Positions 23,910 to 33,463 of a stretch of 58,886 nt of DNA are shown here, piece after piece. A program made the translations under genes and the position numbers. The notes under the pieces are model-generated. The model had not been told where the DNA came from. It worked only from the letters and a program-made list of their open reading frames with translations, and ran no database searches. The DNA lies in the NCBI GenBank assembly GCA_035443885.1, contig DAOMNO010000020.1, positions 1 to 58,886 on the forward strand. Direction: 5' to 3'. The DNA is from DAOMNO01 sp035443885 (GTDB lineage Bacteria; Planctomycetota; Phycisphaerae; Phycisphaerales; SM1A02). Each line of letters opens with the position of its first letter. The first letter of the stretch is position 1.

Positions 23910-26027
23910 GTGCGTGATGTGTTGACCAGCGAGGCATATCGGCGGATTGAAGCGGGATTGGAGCGAGCGATCGGCGCGCTGACCGGACTGCAGCGCGAGG
24001 ATGGGCACTGGTGCGCCGAGCTGGAAGGGGATTCCATCCTCGAAAGCGAATACCTGCTCATGAAGTTCATCCTCAGGCAGGAAGATGAGCCGATGGCCGA
24101 CGGCAGGCCTGGCCGTGAAGTGCTCCGCCGCATCGCCAACTGCCTGCGCAATCAGCAGCGCGAAGACGGCGGGTGGGGGCAGTTCCCCGGTTCAGGCGTT
24201 GATGTGAGCGCGACCGTGAAGGGCTATTTTGCGCTCAAGCTGATGGGCGATGATCCGCACGCGCCACACATGGTGAAGGCGCGCGAATGCGTACTTCGGC
24301 ATGGCGGTGCGGAGAAGTGCAACAGCTTTACAAACTTCTACTTGGCGTGTCTTGGCCAGGTGTCGTGGAACGCCGTGCCCGCCATTCCGCCGGAGCTGAT
24401 CTACCTGCCGCAGTGGTTCTATTTCCACATGACGAAGGTGAGCGCGTGGACGCGCACGATGATTCTCCCTCTTTCGCTGGTGGTTACGCTTCGCCCGATG
24501 CGCGCCCTGCCGCGGGAGATGAGCATTGATGAACTGTTCATCGACGCACGTGAGCGACATCAGCTTTCCATGAAGCCCGACACGCCTCCGATGTGGAGAC
24601 GATTTTTCAAGACGATCGACAGCACGCTGAAGCTGCTGCATCACTTCGGCGGCTCGCCGCTGCGCCGGCTCGCCATCAAAAAAGCCGAGCAGTGGATTCT
24701 GGAGCGAGCGGGTCAGGACGGCATCGCTACCACGGCGGGCCTCGGCGCGATTTTCCCGCCGATGGTGTACCTGCAGGTCGCGTTTCAAGCGCTGGGTTAT
24801 CCGCGCGAGCACCCCGTCATTCAGCGCGCGGAGCGCGAGCTGGATGAGTTCTTCATTGAGGATGCTGCAGGCGATGAGATTCGCATTCAACCGTGCTTCA
24901 GCCCCGTGTGGGATACAGGCATCGCGCTGTATGCGCTGACAGACTGCGGCATGACGATCGACGAACCCAGCGTCGAACGCGCTTCGCGATGGCTGCGTGC
25001 GAAAGAATGCAGGCACATCGGCGACTGGATCGACAACCTGCGCGATCGCGACGCAGCAAGACTGAAAGCCGAGGCGGAATCGCACGAGGCCGAGCGAGGT
25101 TACGGCTGGTACTTCGAGTATCACAATGCGTGGTACCCTGATTGTGATGACACCGCGATGGTGGCGATGGCACTGACCCGTGCGGGTGGTCACCCCAACC
25201 GCGATGCCGCGAGGCGAGGCGTCGAGTGGCTGTTCGCCATGCAGAACGACGACGGCGGCTGGGCGGCGTTCGACCGCACGACGCATCGCCAGATTCTCGA
25301 ATACATCCCCTTCGCGGATCACAACGCGATGCAGGACCCGTCCTGCCCGGATATCACCGGCCGCGTGCTGGAGTGCCTTTCCTGGCACGGCTATGACAAC
25401 ACGCACCCCGCGGTGCGGCGGGCAATCGCGTATGTGAAGCGAGAGCAGATTCAATGGTCCGGCGATGGGTCAGCGCCTTTCGGCGCGTGGTTTGGTCGCT
25501 GGGGCGTCAACTACATCTATGGTACGTGGCAGGCGGTCATCGGTCCCATTCGCTGTGGCGAAGACACGCAGCAGGAATGGATTCAGCGTGCAGGGCGATG
25601 GATCAAGTCGATTCAGAAAGCGGACGGCTCATTCGGCGAATCTGCCATGAGCTATGAAGACCCATCGCTCAAGGGGCAGGGCAATTCCACGGCATCGCAG
25701 ACGGCGTGGGCCGCGATGATCCTTCAGGAAATCTACGGCGAGGACGACCCCGACCTTCGCCGCGCCATCGAATGGCTGATTGCGAATCAACTCACCGAGT
25801 ACGAGTCGCGCGATCCCAGGAAGAATCCCGATGGCGACCCCGTGGGTTCGTGGGTTGAGACGGAGTTCACCGGCACGGGCTTCCCCAAGGTGTTTTACCT
25901 TCGGTATCACCTCTATCGACTGTATTTCCCCGTGATGGCGATCGGCCGCTACCTTGCAGCGCACCGCGCACGTCAGCCGAAGGCGGATCGCGACGTGGCG
26001 CATGTGATGGCTGGCGCAGCAATGTGA
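23910..26027 (+). CDS. shc: Squalene-hopene cyclase
   Basis: This cyclase (705 residues) folds squalene into hopene, the base of hopanoid membrane lipids, and is monotopic on the inner membrane. Several QW repeats are visible (QREDGGWGQFPGSG, QNDDGGWAAFDRTT, QKADGSFGES, ASQTAWAAMILQ). The catalytic acid motif is DCDDTAM at residues 411-417. The GTG at 23910 is chosen because GGAGAG stands 7 bases upstream; a GTG at 23883 lies inside the inverted repeat. The C-terminal GTGFPKVFYLRYHLYRLYFPV is typical. No other hopanoid gene is adjacent, although a glycosyltransferase resembling HpnB lies at 45.6 kb. Confidence 0.95.
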   Translation: MRDVLTSEAYRRIEAGLERAIGALTGLQREDGHWCAELEGDSILESEYLLMKFILRQEDEPMADGRPGREVLRRIANCLRNQQREDGGWGQFPGSGVDVSATVKGYFALKLMGDDPHAPHMVKARECVLRHGGAEKCNSFTNFYLACLGQVSWNAVPAIPPELIYLPQWFYFHMTKVSAWTRTMILPLSLVVTLRPMRALPREMSIDELFIDARERHQLSMKPDTPPMWRRFFKTIDSTLKLLHHFGGSPLRRLAIKKAEQWILERAGQDGIATTAGLGAIFPPMVYLQVAFQALGYPREHPVIQRAERELDEFFIEDAAGDEIRIQPCFSPVWDTGIALYALTDCGMTIDEPSVERASRWLRAKECRHIGDWIDNLRDRDAARLKAEAESHEAERGYGWYFEYHNAWYPDCDDTAMVAMALTRAGGHPNRDAARRGVEWLFAMQNDDGGWAAFDRTTHRQILEYIPFADHNAMQDPSCPDITGRVLECLSWHGYDNTHPAVRRAIAYVKREQIQWSGDGSAPFGAWFGRWGVNYIYGTWQAVIGPIRCGEDTQQEWIQRAGRWIKSIQKADGSFGESAMSYEDPSLKGQGNSTASQTAWAAMILQEIYGEDDPDLRRAIEWLIANQLTEYESRDPRKNPDGDPVGSWVETEFTGTGFPKVFYLRYHLYRLYFPVMAIGRYLAAHRARQPKADRDVAHVMAGAAM

Positions 26028-26089
26028 TCCATCACGAACCACGTGCTTCGCGATCTTTTTCGTTCAATGGTGTGTCGTGGCGCTGCAGG

Positions 26090-27589
26090 TCATGTTTCGC
26101 CACGATCAACATTCGCGCCGAAGAGAAGATTGATTCTCGGCTCGTCGCCCGGCTTGCAGAAGATGTACACATGATCGCCGTCCTGCAGGACCGTGTGCCC
26201 ACGTGCCGCGATGACTTCGTTCCCGCGTGCGATCATGATGGCGGCGCTTCCTTCGGGGAAGCGGACTTTTGAAAGTGAAACGCCGCATACTGCGAGTGTG
26301 GAGTCGATTCGGTACACGTGAATGACGCCGTCCATCGGGCGGAGTGAGTGCAGTTCCATGGCGGCGGCGGGTGGCGGCGGTTCAGGATCGTTCAGCTTCA
26401 ATCGCCGTGTGAGCGGGACGATGGTCGCACCGGGGATGATCGCGCTGATGACGACCACGATGAACACGACATGAAAGATTCGCTCCGCATCGGGAATCTG
26501 CGCCATCACCGGAACGGTGGCGAGGATGATCGGCACCGCGCCGCGAATGCCGACCCACGATACGTAGCCAATTTCCCGTGCAGGAAAGCCGAATGGAGCC
26601 AGACACGCAGCCACCACAATCGGACGAGCAACGATGGCCAGCCCAAGCGCGACGATGAGTCCAATCGTCAGAACCGGCAGCAATGCACTTGGCGTGGCGA
26701 GCAGGCCGAGCATGAGGAACATCGAAATCTGGCTCAACCAGGCCAAAGCATCATGGACTCGTGTGAGGCCGTTTCGATACGGCAGCGAGCTGTTACCTAA
26801 AACCAGCGCCGCGGTGTACACCGCCAGAAAGCCGCTTGCGTACGTGATCGTCGCGATGCCGAAGATGAAGAACGCGGAAGCAAGCGTAATGACCGGATAT
26901 AAACCCGTCGTGGTCAGATTCGATCGTGTGAGCACGATGCGCGTGGCGTAGCCAAGCCCCGCGCCGAGTGCGATGCCCAGCGCGAGCTGAACGGGCACGA
27001 TGATGAGCAAGGCCCATCCGCCCGATCCCTGGCCGTTCGCCTGGATTGCTGCAACCGCTGCAAACGTGAGAATGATCGCCATCGGGTCGTTCGCGCACGA
27101 TTCCACTTCCAGCAGACTGCGGACTCGCTCCTTGACGCGAAGGCTGCCGCCGCGAAGGACGGCGAACACGGCCGCAGCATCGGTGGATGACACAATGCAG
27201 CCGACGAGCGCGGCTTCCGCCCATGACAATCCAGCCAGCCGACCTACAAGCGCCAGGACAACCGCTGTGCCGAGGACGCCCAGCGTGGCGAGCACGCCCG
27301 CCGGTGCTGCACTGCGTCGAATCGACGCCAACGGCGTATTGAGGCCGCCGTCAAAGAGAATGAGGATCAGCGCGATCGTGCCGATGCGAAAGGCGACTTC
27401 ATAGTTCTCGAAGTAGAGTCCGCCCAGCCCTTCTGAGCCGCCAAGCATACCCAGCAGAAGAAAGAGCAGCACGACCGGCACGCCGAGCCGGTCCAGCAGC
27501 CTGCTGAACAGGGTGCTGAACAGCATCAGCAGGCCGAAGACGGCCAGCAGCAAGGCAGTTGCAGCGGGTTCGCTCAGTGCCAGAAACAT
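26090..27589 (-). CDS. K+/H+ antiporter, NhaP2/CvrA type
   Basis: A 499-residue CPA1-family antiporter. The membrane part has about 12 helices, with GTIALILILFDGGLNTPL, the ion-binding block GCIVSSTDAAAVFAVL and EVESCANDPMAIIL. VSWVGIRGAVPIILATVP follows. The C-terminal 80 residues form a TrkA-C-like regulatory domain (FPEGSAAIMIARGNEVIAARG, LQDGDHVYIFCKPGDE). This domain order fits potassium/proton antiporters that guard against excess K+. The ATG at 27589 is chosen; an upstream one at 27646 adds 19 residues of no clear character. It converges on shc. Confidence 0.88.
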   Translation of the reverse strand: MFLALSEPAATALLLAVFGLLMLFSTLFSRLLDRLGVPVVLLFLLLGMLGGSEGLGGLYFENYEVAFRIGTIALILILFDGGLNTPLASIRRSAAPAGVLATLGVLGTAVVLALVGRLAGLSWAEAALVGCIVSSTDAAAVFAVLRGGSLRVKERVRSLLEVESCANDPMAIILTFAAVAAIQANGQGSGGWALLIIVPVQLALGIALGAGLGYATRIVLTRSNLTTTGLYPVITLASAFFIFGIATITYASGFLAVYTAALVLGNSSLPYRNGLTRVHDALAWLSQISMFLMLGLLATPSALLPVLTIGLIVALGLAIVARPIVVAACLAPFGFPAREIGYVSWVGIRGAVPIILATVPVMAQIPDAERIFHVVFIVVVISAIIPGATIVPLTRRLKLNDPEPPPPAAAMELHSLRPMDGVIHVYRIDSTLAVCGVSLSKVRFPEGSAAIMIARGNEVIAARGHTVLQDGDHVYIFCKPGDEPRINLLFGANVDRGET

Positions 27590-28270
27590 GGGGTTCAGTG
27601 CGTGATGAAGGGATGGGGCGACATCGCCGCGGTTGAATGATACCAAACGCCAAAGGATGGTCTGTGAAGAGATTCGTGCTTACGATCGCAGCCCGGAAAC
27701 GACCAATGCTGCTGAAATCAGATCGCCAACGCGCTTCAAAGGATAGGCCGATTCTGTTCGGAGATCGTGCTGCGTTCGTCGTTTTGGCAGCCGTCATGTG
27801 CCTCGCCGGTTTTGCTCAACGGTCGGGCCATGTTTTATACAGCGGCGGCGCAGTGCCGCAGGCCTATGCCGCGAGCTCAAGCGGCATGATTCTCGGAGTG
27901 TGTCGCAGTGCACAAGCTGCGGCGAGGGGCACCACGCCGGCGAGCTGCCGCAGCTCATCGGGCGCTTCTTCATGGGCTGGCGGCGAGAACCACAGGCCCG
28001 ACTTTGAAAAATGGTGCGGCAGCCAGCCTGCTTGCTGTAGTGAGCGTGGGTGGGAGTATCCAACGGATGCCATGCGTTCGTTGGTCTTGACGACGCACTT
28101 CGTCTCTGAATGCGCGCGTCGCGGAATGCGCACATCCGGCCGACATCCGCCCTGCTGAACGAGGCGTCCACTTGACGTTCTGTTCGTTGAACAGAGAGCT
28201 GTCTTCTGCGCGCCTCGCAGGAGACTCGATGTCAACCTCACGGCTTCGGCCGGATGCGGGAGTTACTTCT
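27590..28270. other. 680 bp region without a confident gene
   Basis: Apart from the doubtful frames at 27706-28007, I see no gene here. A small perfect hairpin (TCTGTTC / GAACAGA, 28179-28195) has no U run and is not a clear terminator. A TTGACG at 28172-28177 could be a -35 for the small membrane protein downstream, but no good -10 follows. Confidence 0.3.
27706..28007 (+). pseudogene. Possible frameshifted small gene
   Basis: Two overlapping frames each look partly coding. One (from ATG 27706) begins with a basic segment and a hydrophobic stretch (RAAFVVLAAVMCLAGFAQ). The other, ending at the TGA at 28005-28007, reads CTSCGEGHHAGELPQLIGR with strongly GC-rich third positions and a Cys2-His2 pattern that suggests a small metal-binding tail. 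Neither is convincing alone. A frameshift near 27900 would join them. This is a guess from codon use and motif only. Confidence 0.2.
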
Positions 28271-28456
28271 ATGATGCGTACTCTTTTCGTACTTGTGGCG
28301 ATTGCTGTCCTCTGCGCGATCAGCATTCGTCTTTCACCCGAAGGGCTGCTTGAAGATCTGCTGATGATTGCATTCGGCATTGATCTCATGGTCATCGTCT
28401 TCGCGGTCATTATGGCCGCGTTGCAGCGGCTCTCACCCCCTGAGCTGCCGGACTGA
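28271..28456 (+). CDS. Small membrane protein, two predicted helices
   Basis: A 61-residue protein with one hydrophobic stretch at the N-terminus (TLFVLVAIAVLCAISI) and a second at residues 30-50 (IAFGIDLMVIVFAVIMAAL), ending in a short polar tail. GGGAG stands 9 bases before the ATG. No family is recognised. It is convergent with the giant dockerin-type gene and shares the terminator region at 28521-28561. Confidence 0.5.
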   Translation: MMRTLFVLVAIAVLCAISIRLSPEGLLEDLLMIAFGIDLMVIVFAVIMAALQRLSPPELPD

Positions 28457-28520
28457 ATCACGCGCTGGCCGCGATCATTTGGAAGATTGCACAGCATGAC
28501 CCTTCATGCCGTTCTCCAAC

Positions 28521-28561
28521 AAAAAGGCCCGAGGCGCGAAGATGATCTTCGCGCCTCGGGC
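28521..28561 (-). terminator. Intrinsic terminator of the dockerin-type gene
   Basis: Perfect 16 bp stem (arms 28527-28542 and 28546-28561; GCCCGAGGCGCGAAGA on the left) with a 3-base loop, followed on the minus strand by five T. It lies 27 bases past the stop of the gene at 28588-32604. The stem also faces the end of the small membrane protein gene on the other strand. Confidence 0.85.
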
Positions 28562-28587
28562 GGAGAAACGGATCAACGGTTACGCGC

Positions 28588-31500
28588 TCATGGACACGGT
28601 CCCCATGCGCCGAGCAGAATGAGCAGGTCCTGCACATCGACCGCGCCTGAATAGTTCAGGTCTGCAAGGCATACGTCCGATTTCGGGCACGGTCCCCATG
28701 CGCCGAGCAGGATGAGCAGGTCCTGCACGTCCACGTTGCCGCTGCCGTTGAGGTCGGCAGGACACGCCGGGCGCGCGATGGAGCGCAGGCCGACGGAATG
28801 GAGCGGTTCATACTCGCCGTCGCCGTCCACATCGGTGTAGAGCACGATGTCTGAGAATCGCAAGCCTTCATGCTCGACGAACATCGCTTCGAGCGAGATG
28901 GAGACGGGTGTAACGAGGCCGGGTGGAATCGTGACGACGCGACCCCACGGCTCGCCGGGCGCGAGGCCGTTGATGCTGATGTCCATGCTCGGCTGCATGG
29001 CGGGGTCGTACGCCACGATGCGGATCGGCGTGGTGATCGGATCGTCCGTCGTGTTCGTCACGTCGAAGGTGATCGTCTGCGGTACGCCGACGGGGACTGA
29101 GACGATGTCCACCGGCGGCCAGACGATGACCCCGCACAGATCGCGACGATCCTGCACGGAGCCTTGGCACGTCGTGGTCGCGCCCGTAGTCATGTTCTGG
29201 ATGGTCACTTCATAGCACCCGGCAAGGAATGCAGCGTTCATGCCCGCTGGCCGCTGGATTGAGACATTCACCGTAACGCACGAGTACGGAGGAATGGTAA
29301 CGGGGTTCGGGCCGCTTACGGTGAAGGAAGTCGGCCCCGCGATGTGGCAGCCGGGACCGACCGGCAGGCCGGTGAATGAAAGCTGGAACGGCGACGCTGT
29401 CGGGGTGTTGTTGCATACGGTGATCGGCACCGTCACCTTGTTCTGATTCTTGCAGAACGGATGATCCCACGGCGCGTGGCAAGTCATCTTGCACTTGCCG
29501 AGCTGACCAGCCTTGTAGATGGCGTGAATCTCCGCGGCGGTCAGTGCACGGCGGAAGATTTCAAGCTCATCAACCATGCCTGAGTAGTGAAGGATGGAGT
29601 TGATGGGATGCCTGCGGCCGACCCACAGGGGGGCGTTGTTGTTCAGGCTGCCCATGCGACCCATCGGGTTGAACGTCGCGACATGCACGCCGTCCACATA
29701 GAAGCGGCCGCCCGTCGGATTGTTTCGCTGCACAGTAACGGCGACGTGACGCCAATAGCCGTTTGCAATGTTCACACCAGAGAGATAGTTGGTATGGCCT
29801 GCACCGTCCGCCAGCTGAAAGGCAAGCTGACCGTTATAGAGGAACATGGTGTAGCCCACGGTTGAGCCGATCGGCCCCTGACGTTTATCGACGATGGGTT
29901 GAATGCCCGGGGCATAGCCGATAATCCATGCGTCGATGGTGAGATCGCCCGTGCCGAGGTTGATCTGCGGCGCGTTGGGCACGTTGACATACGAGCTGGA
30001 GCCGTTGAAGTACAGAGCGTAGTTCACCACGCCGACGATGATGGTCGTGACACCCATGTGTGTTCCGTGATTCCCCGCAGCAATCTCATGCGCGACGGAA
30101 GGCGCGATTTCATCGAAGGGTAGCCACAGCACCATTCCATGCGGCGGGGTGGCGCAGCCGTTACTTAAGGCACACGGGTTGGGCATGCACGGCACGTTGT
30201 TGCCGAGATACACGCCGCCGAGCGATTCGCATTCTGCAAGGCTGACCTGCACGCAACCCAACTGTGGCGTGCAGCACGCGCCGGTGGCGCACGGATTCGG
30301 CGTGCATGGCACGTTGTCCCCAAGATAGGTGCCGCCAACCATTTCGCATTCCAGTTCGATCGTGATGAAGCAGATGGAACCTTGCGACGTTTGCCGACAG
30401 CATGCGCCAGTGGCGGGCGGCGGGCACGGGTTCGGCGTGCAGGTGGAGCCTGGCCCCTGGAATGTGCCGTTGAAATAGTTGTTGACGCAATCCGCCTCGG
30501 TCACCATCACGCAATGCCAGAACGGCGCACCGGCGACCTGATAGCAGCACGCGCCGCGCACGCATGGATCGGGCGTGCAGTTCGTGCCGTCGCCCTGATA
30601 CCAGCCACCGAGGTTGACTTCGCAGTCAAACTGCGTGGTGATGGTGCATTGGATGACGCCTTGCGCTGCGAGATAGCAACACGCGCCGGGCTTGGGCTGC
30701 GGGCAGGGATTGGGCGTGCAGTTCGTACCGACGCCCTGGAACGTGCCACCCGCCAGTTCGCACTCAAGGATGATTGTTACCACGCAGGTTCCGTTAGAGA
30801 GGCAGCATGCGCCGGTGTTCTGCGGGCAGGGGTTGGGGGTGCATGTGGTGGAGTCGCCCTGATACACGCCGCCGAGCATGACTTCGCAATGCTCCGCCGT
30901 GGTGATGGTGCAATGCCAGTAGCCCTGCTGGAAGTAGCAGCACGCGCCGTACTTGGGCGGATCGCACAGATCGGGCGTGCATGCAGTGCCGTTGCCAAGA
31001 TAGGTGCCGCCGAGATTGTCTTCGCAGCGCGCTTGTGAGGTTACAACACAATCCCAGATGCCCGCCGCATTCATCCAGCAGCACGCGCCGATCTGCGGGG
31101 GATTGCAGAGGTTCGCCGTGCACGGCGTGCCGTCGCCGAAGTACACGCCGTGGAATACATTCTCGCAGAGCGCCAATGTCGTTACGGTGCAATGCCATGA
31201 ACCTTGCTGCATGTAGCAGCATGCACCTTCCGCGCCAGAGTCGCACAGTGTTGACATGAGGGGATAGACCGCAGACTCCGGCGGGCTGACCGCAGCCATC
31301 TTCGGCAAGGTCAGCGAATCGAAGATGACATCCTCAACAACAGGAACGATCGTGGGCAGGTTCGGAACGTATGGAAACTCGTTGCAAAGCGATCGGCCGA
31401 TTGCGTCGGTACCGATGAGCCACCAGTCGAATGGGTCCACGCCGAACGATGCGGTTGAGCAGAACAACGTGTATCCGCCGCCGGGCCGAAGCGCGAGGCC

Positions 31501-32604
31501 GCCTGCGAGTTCGCTTGATCCGCCGCCATAGGCCATGGCCCACTGGAAGGTTCCGCTGCCGTTGGTTTTGAGGAGCGCGACTTCATTGCTGCCCGGCGCG
31601 TTGTAGCCGAGCAGCACGATGTCATCCGCGGGTGTGCAGCGCAGGCCGGTGCTTGGGCTGAAGGATTGGAACGTGCGATACCAGAGAAGCGTGCCTGAAG
31701 GATCGGTTCGCAGCAGGAAGCTGCCGCCGCCTTCGCCGATTTCCTTATTGAAGCCAGTGAGCACGTAGTCGTTGTTTGGCGCACGGTCCATGCCATAGGC
31801 CCAGTCGTTGTGCAGGCCGCTGCTGTAGGTCTTGGCCCACACCGGCACGCCGGCGCTGTTGACTTCCATGAGGAGTGTGTCGCGCTTGCCGAGGCCTTCT
31901 GCGGTGTATCCGGTGGCGACGATGTTGCCTCCCGGCAGCGCGTGCACGTCGGTAAACGTGCCGTTGGTGTTCATGCCGTATCGCGTATCGATGTAGTAGC
32001 GAGTCCACAACAGCGCGCCGGTTGTGGAGAGGCGCGAAAGCACGGGGGCCTTCCAGAGCGCTGGGAGGCCGATGTGCGAGCCATAGACTTCGCCGCCGAT
32101 GACGTAGCCCATGCTTGAGCCGTCGTTCGCGAAGACTTCCGCTAGGCCCGGCCCGCCTGCGTTGCCCGATGTGGCGCCTTGCAACATGCGAGACCATTGC
32201 ACCATGCCGAGATTGTCGGTTTTGACGACGAGCCGCAGCATGCTCTGGCTGAACTGGGTTGACTGCGCGTAGATGAGATAGCCGCCGTCGCTGGTGGGGA
32301 TGACACCGTGCGCAACCTCAACCGCGCCCGGCGCGCCGATGCGTCGTTCCCACTGCATGACGCCGAGCGAGTCGGTTTTCATCAGCCAGATGTCGAAGTT
32401 GCCGAGGCTGGTTACGCCGACAAGGATCGATCCGCCGTCAGGCGTGGTTTCGACCCAGACGGCGCGTTCATCGTTGCCGCTGCCCGGTGCGCTGTAGAGC
32501 CTCTGATACTGCTGTGCCTGCGCGCTTGGCACGAGGATTGCCATTGCAACAGCGCATGTGATCGCGCAGGCAAGCCGCTTCATCAGGCCGATGGAGTTGT
32601 TCAT
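28588..32604 (-). CDS. Giant secreted protein: repeat domain, eight Cys-rich repeats, LamG-like domain, two dockerin-like repeats
   Basis: This 1338-residue protein carries a signal peptide (LACAITCAVAMAILVPSAQA). Residues 31-410 hold propeller-like repeats built around phrases such as LMKTDSLGVMQWERRIG and LLRTDPSGTLLWYRTF, with SDGGYLIYAQ. Residues 460-811 hold eight Cys-rich units of 37-49 residues, each starting GACC and mostly ending CTPNPC. Residues about 822-1030 are a LamG/concanavalin-like fold (LWLPFDE...GDLTIDAWI...WRHVAVTVQR, RFYVDGVHVATF). A beta-rich Cys-containing region follows (1040-1270). The C-terminus has two copies of DLN..G.VDVQDLLILLGAWGPC, a dockerin-like calcium-binding motif characteristic of Phycisphaerae surface proteins. 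Likely a surface-displayed adhesin or binding protein; the ligand is unknown. A second copy of the GACC design is not seen elsewhere in the window. Confidence 0.85.
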   Translation of the reverse strand: MNNSIGLMKRLACAITCAVAMAILVPSAQAQQYQRLYSAPGSGNDERAVWVETTPDGGSILVGVTSLGNFDIWLMKTDSLGVMQWERRIGAPGAVEVAHGVIPTSDGGYLIYAQSTQFSQSMLRLVVKTDNLGMVQWSRMLQGATSGNAGGPGLAEVFANDGSSMGYVIGGEVYGSHIGLPALWKAPVLSRLSTTGALLWTRYYIDTRYGMNTNGTFTDVHALPGGNIVATGYTAEGLGKRDTLLMEVNSAGVPVWAKTYSSGLHNDWAYGMDRAPNNDYVLTGFNKEIGEGGGSFLLRTDPSGTLLWYRTFQSFSPSTGLRCTPADDIVLLGYNAPGSNEVALLKTNGSGTFQWAMAYGGGSSELAGGLALRPGGGYTLFCSTASFGVDPFDWWLIGTDAIGRSLCNEFPYVPNLPTIVPVVEDVIFDSLTLPKMAAVSPPESAVYPLMSTLCDSGAEGACCYMQQGSWHCTVTTLALCENVFHGVYFGDGTPCTANLCNPPQIGACCWMNAAGIWDCVVTSQARCEDNLGGTYLGNGTACTPDLCDPPKYGACCYFQQGYWHCTITTAEHCEVMLGGVYQGDSTTCTPNPCPQNTGACCLSNGTCVVTIILECELAGGTFQGVGTNCTPNPCPQPKPGACCYLAAQGVIQCTITTQFDCEVNLGGWYQGDGTNCTPDPCVRGACCYQVAGAPFWHCVMVTEADCVNNYFNGTFQGPGSTCTPNPCPPPATGACCRQTSQGSICFITIELECEMVGGTYLGDNVPCTPNPCATGACCTPQLGCVQVSLAECESLGGVYLGNNVPCMPNPCALSNGCATPPHGMVLWLPFDEIAPSVAHEIAAGNHGTHMGVTTIIVGVVNYALYFNGSSSYVNVPNAPQINLGTGDLTIDAWIIGYAPGIQPIVDKRQGPIGSTVGYTMFLYNGQLAFQLADGAGHTNYLSGVNIANGYWRHVAVTVQRNNPTGGRFYVDGVHVATFNPMGRMGSLNNNAPLWVGRRHPINSILHYSGMVDELEIFRRALTAAEIHAIYKAGQLGKCKMTCHAPWDHPFCKNQNKVTVPITVCNNTPTASPFQLSFTGLPVGPGCHIAGPTSFTVSGPNPVTIPPYSCVTVNVSIQRPAGMNAAFLAGCYEVTIQNMTTGATTTCQGSVQDRRDLCGVIVWPPVDIVSVPVGVPQTITFDVTNTTDDPITTPIRIVAYDPAMQPSMDISINGLAPGEPWGRVVTIPPGLVTPVSISLEAMFVEHEGLRFSDIVLYTDVDGDGEYEPLHSVGLRSIARPACPADLNGSGNVDVQDLLILLGAWGPCPKSDVCLADLNYSGAVDVQDLLILLGAWGPCP
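30172..31227 (-). repeat. Eight tandem Cys-rich GACC coding repeats
   Basis: Within the giant secreted protein, units begin at residues 460, 506, 553, 598, 640, 684, 733 and 775. A consensus is GACC.....C.VT...CE...GGTY.G....CTPNPC, which gives six conserved Cys per unit. Units differ too much at DNA level to be recent copies, so this is a domain repeat rather than a satellite. Confidence 0.85.
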
Positions 32605-32756
32605 GATGGATGTGTCCCTGTTCCCCCGCACATGGTCTCCGCCACAGCTTGTCGGGCAGCCGCGCTGCGCGTGGGCAAGCCGCATGGCCCCAGAATCACG
32701 ACGAGCGGCGGAAAAGTCAAGAGAGAACTGGTATGAAAGGTGAGCGGTGAAGCGGC

Positions 32757-32987
32757 CTATTGCCCATCTTGACGCGCGGGCGGTACGGGGTCGAAGCCTG
32801 CTCCGCCGAGCGGATGGCACTTGAGCAACCTGCGGACGGTGAGCCACGCGCCTCGCCTCGCGCCGTGAGTGCGCAGGGCTTCGATGGAGTACGTGGAGCA
32901 GGTGGGGTGGAAGCGGCAGTGGCCGCCCATGAGCGGGCTGAGCGTCGCCTGATACAGCCGCACGAGGAAGATCAAGGCCTTCGCCAT
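32757..32987 (-). CDS. yidD: Membrane protein insertion efficiency factor YidD
   Basis: A 76-residue protein of the YidD family, which helps YidC insert inner-membrane proteins. All hallmarks are there: LIFLVRLYQATLSPLMGGHC, RFHPTCSTYSIEALRTHG and KCHPLGGAGFDPVP. It lies directly downstream of rnpA on the same strand, as in many bacteria; yidC and rpmH, the usual companions, are not in the window. The ATG at 32987 is taken; one at 33041 would overlap rnpA and add 18 residues. Confidence 0.92.
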   Translation of the reverse strand: MAKALIFLVRLYQATLSPLMGGHCRFHPTCSTYSIEALRTHGARRGAWLTVRRLLKCHPLGGAGFDPVPPARQDGQ

Positions 32988-33030
32988 GATCGAAACGCGC
33001 GCCGGCCGCTCATCGCGAGTTACTGTTCCA

Positions 33031-33459
33031 TCACCCTTCATTGCGCGTCTCCGTTCGCTTCGCCCACTTGCGGGCAAGCTGCTCCGCCGCGCTGACGAGC
33101 AAGGCATGATATGACGCGGGTTCGAACGGCTCGTGTTTCTTCGCGCTGATGATGAAATCGAAGTGTGGCAGATCGTGCTGCAGCAGACGAAACGCTTCGC
33201 GAAGACGACGCTTGACCGCGTTCCGCTGCACCGCGCCGCCCGCGCGGCGGGAGATCGCCAGCCCCAGTCTCGGATGATCCAGCTCGTTCGGCGTGGCATA
33301 GACCAGAAGTGGATCAACGTTTATGCGCACACTGCGGTCATAGACAGCCTGAAACTGCGTTGCAGAAGTCAGGCGCAGCTTCCGTGGGAACGTGAAGCGC
33401 GATTCGGGATTGAAGGCAGCATCGGTCACGATTGATTCAGCACAAAGACCACAGAACAC
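33031..33459 (-). CDS. rnpA: Ribonuclease P protein component
   Basis: The small protein subunit of RNase P, which matures the 5' ends of tRNAs. The 142 residues include FPRKLRLTSATQFQAVYDRS, RLGLAISRRAGGAVQRNAVKR and the RNR-type helix RRLREAFR. Only GTG starts are available: 33459 (with GCGGAG upstream) or 33429. The upstream start lies 4 bases from the ClC gene stop, so rnpA appears translated behind an ion channel gene, an unusual place; rpmH normally precedes it. Confidence 0.92.
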   Translation of the reverse strand: MFCGLCAESIVTDAAFNPESRFTFPRKLRLTSATQFQAVYDRSVRINVDPLLVYATPNELDHPRLGLAISRRAGGAVQRNAVKRRLREAFRLLQHDLPHFDFIISAKKHEPFEPASYHALLVSAAEQLARKWAKRTETRNEG

Positions 33460-33463
33460 CGGC

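Noticed and set aside
24192..25454. 420-codon minus-strand frame opposite squalene-hopene cyclase
   Set aside because: The opposite strand carries the complete cyclase with DCDD and QW motifs.
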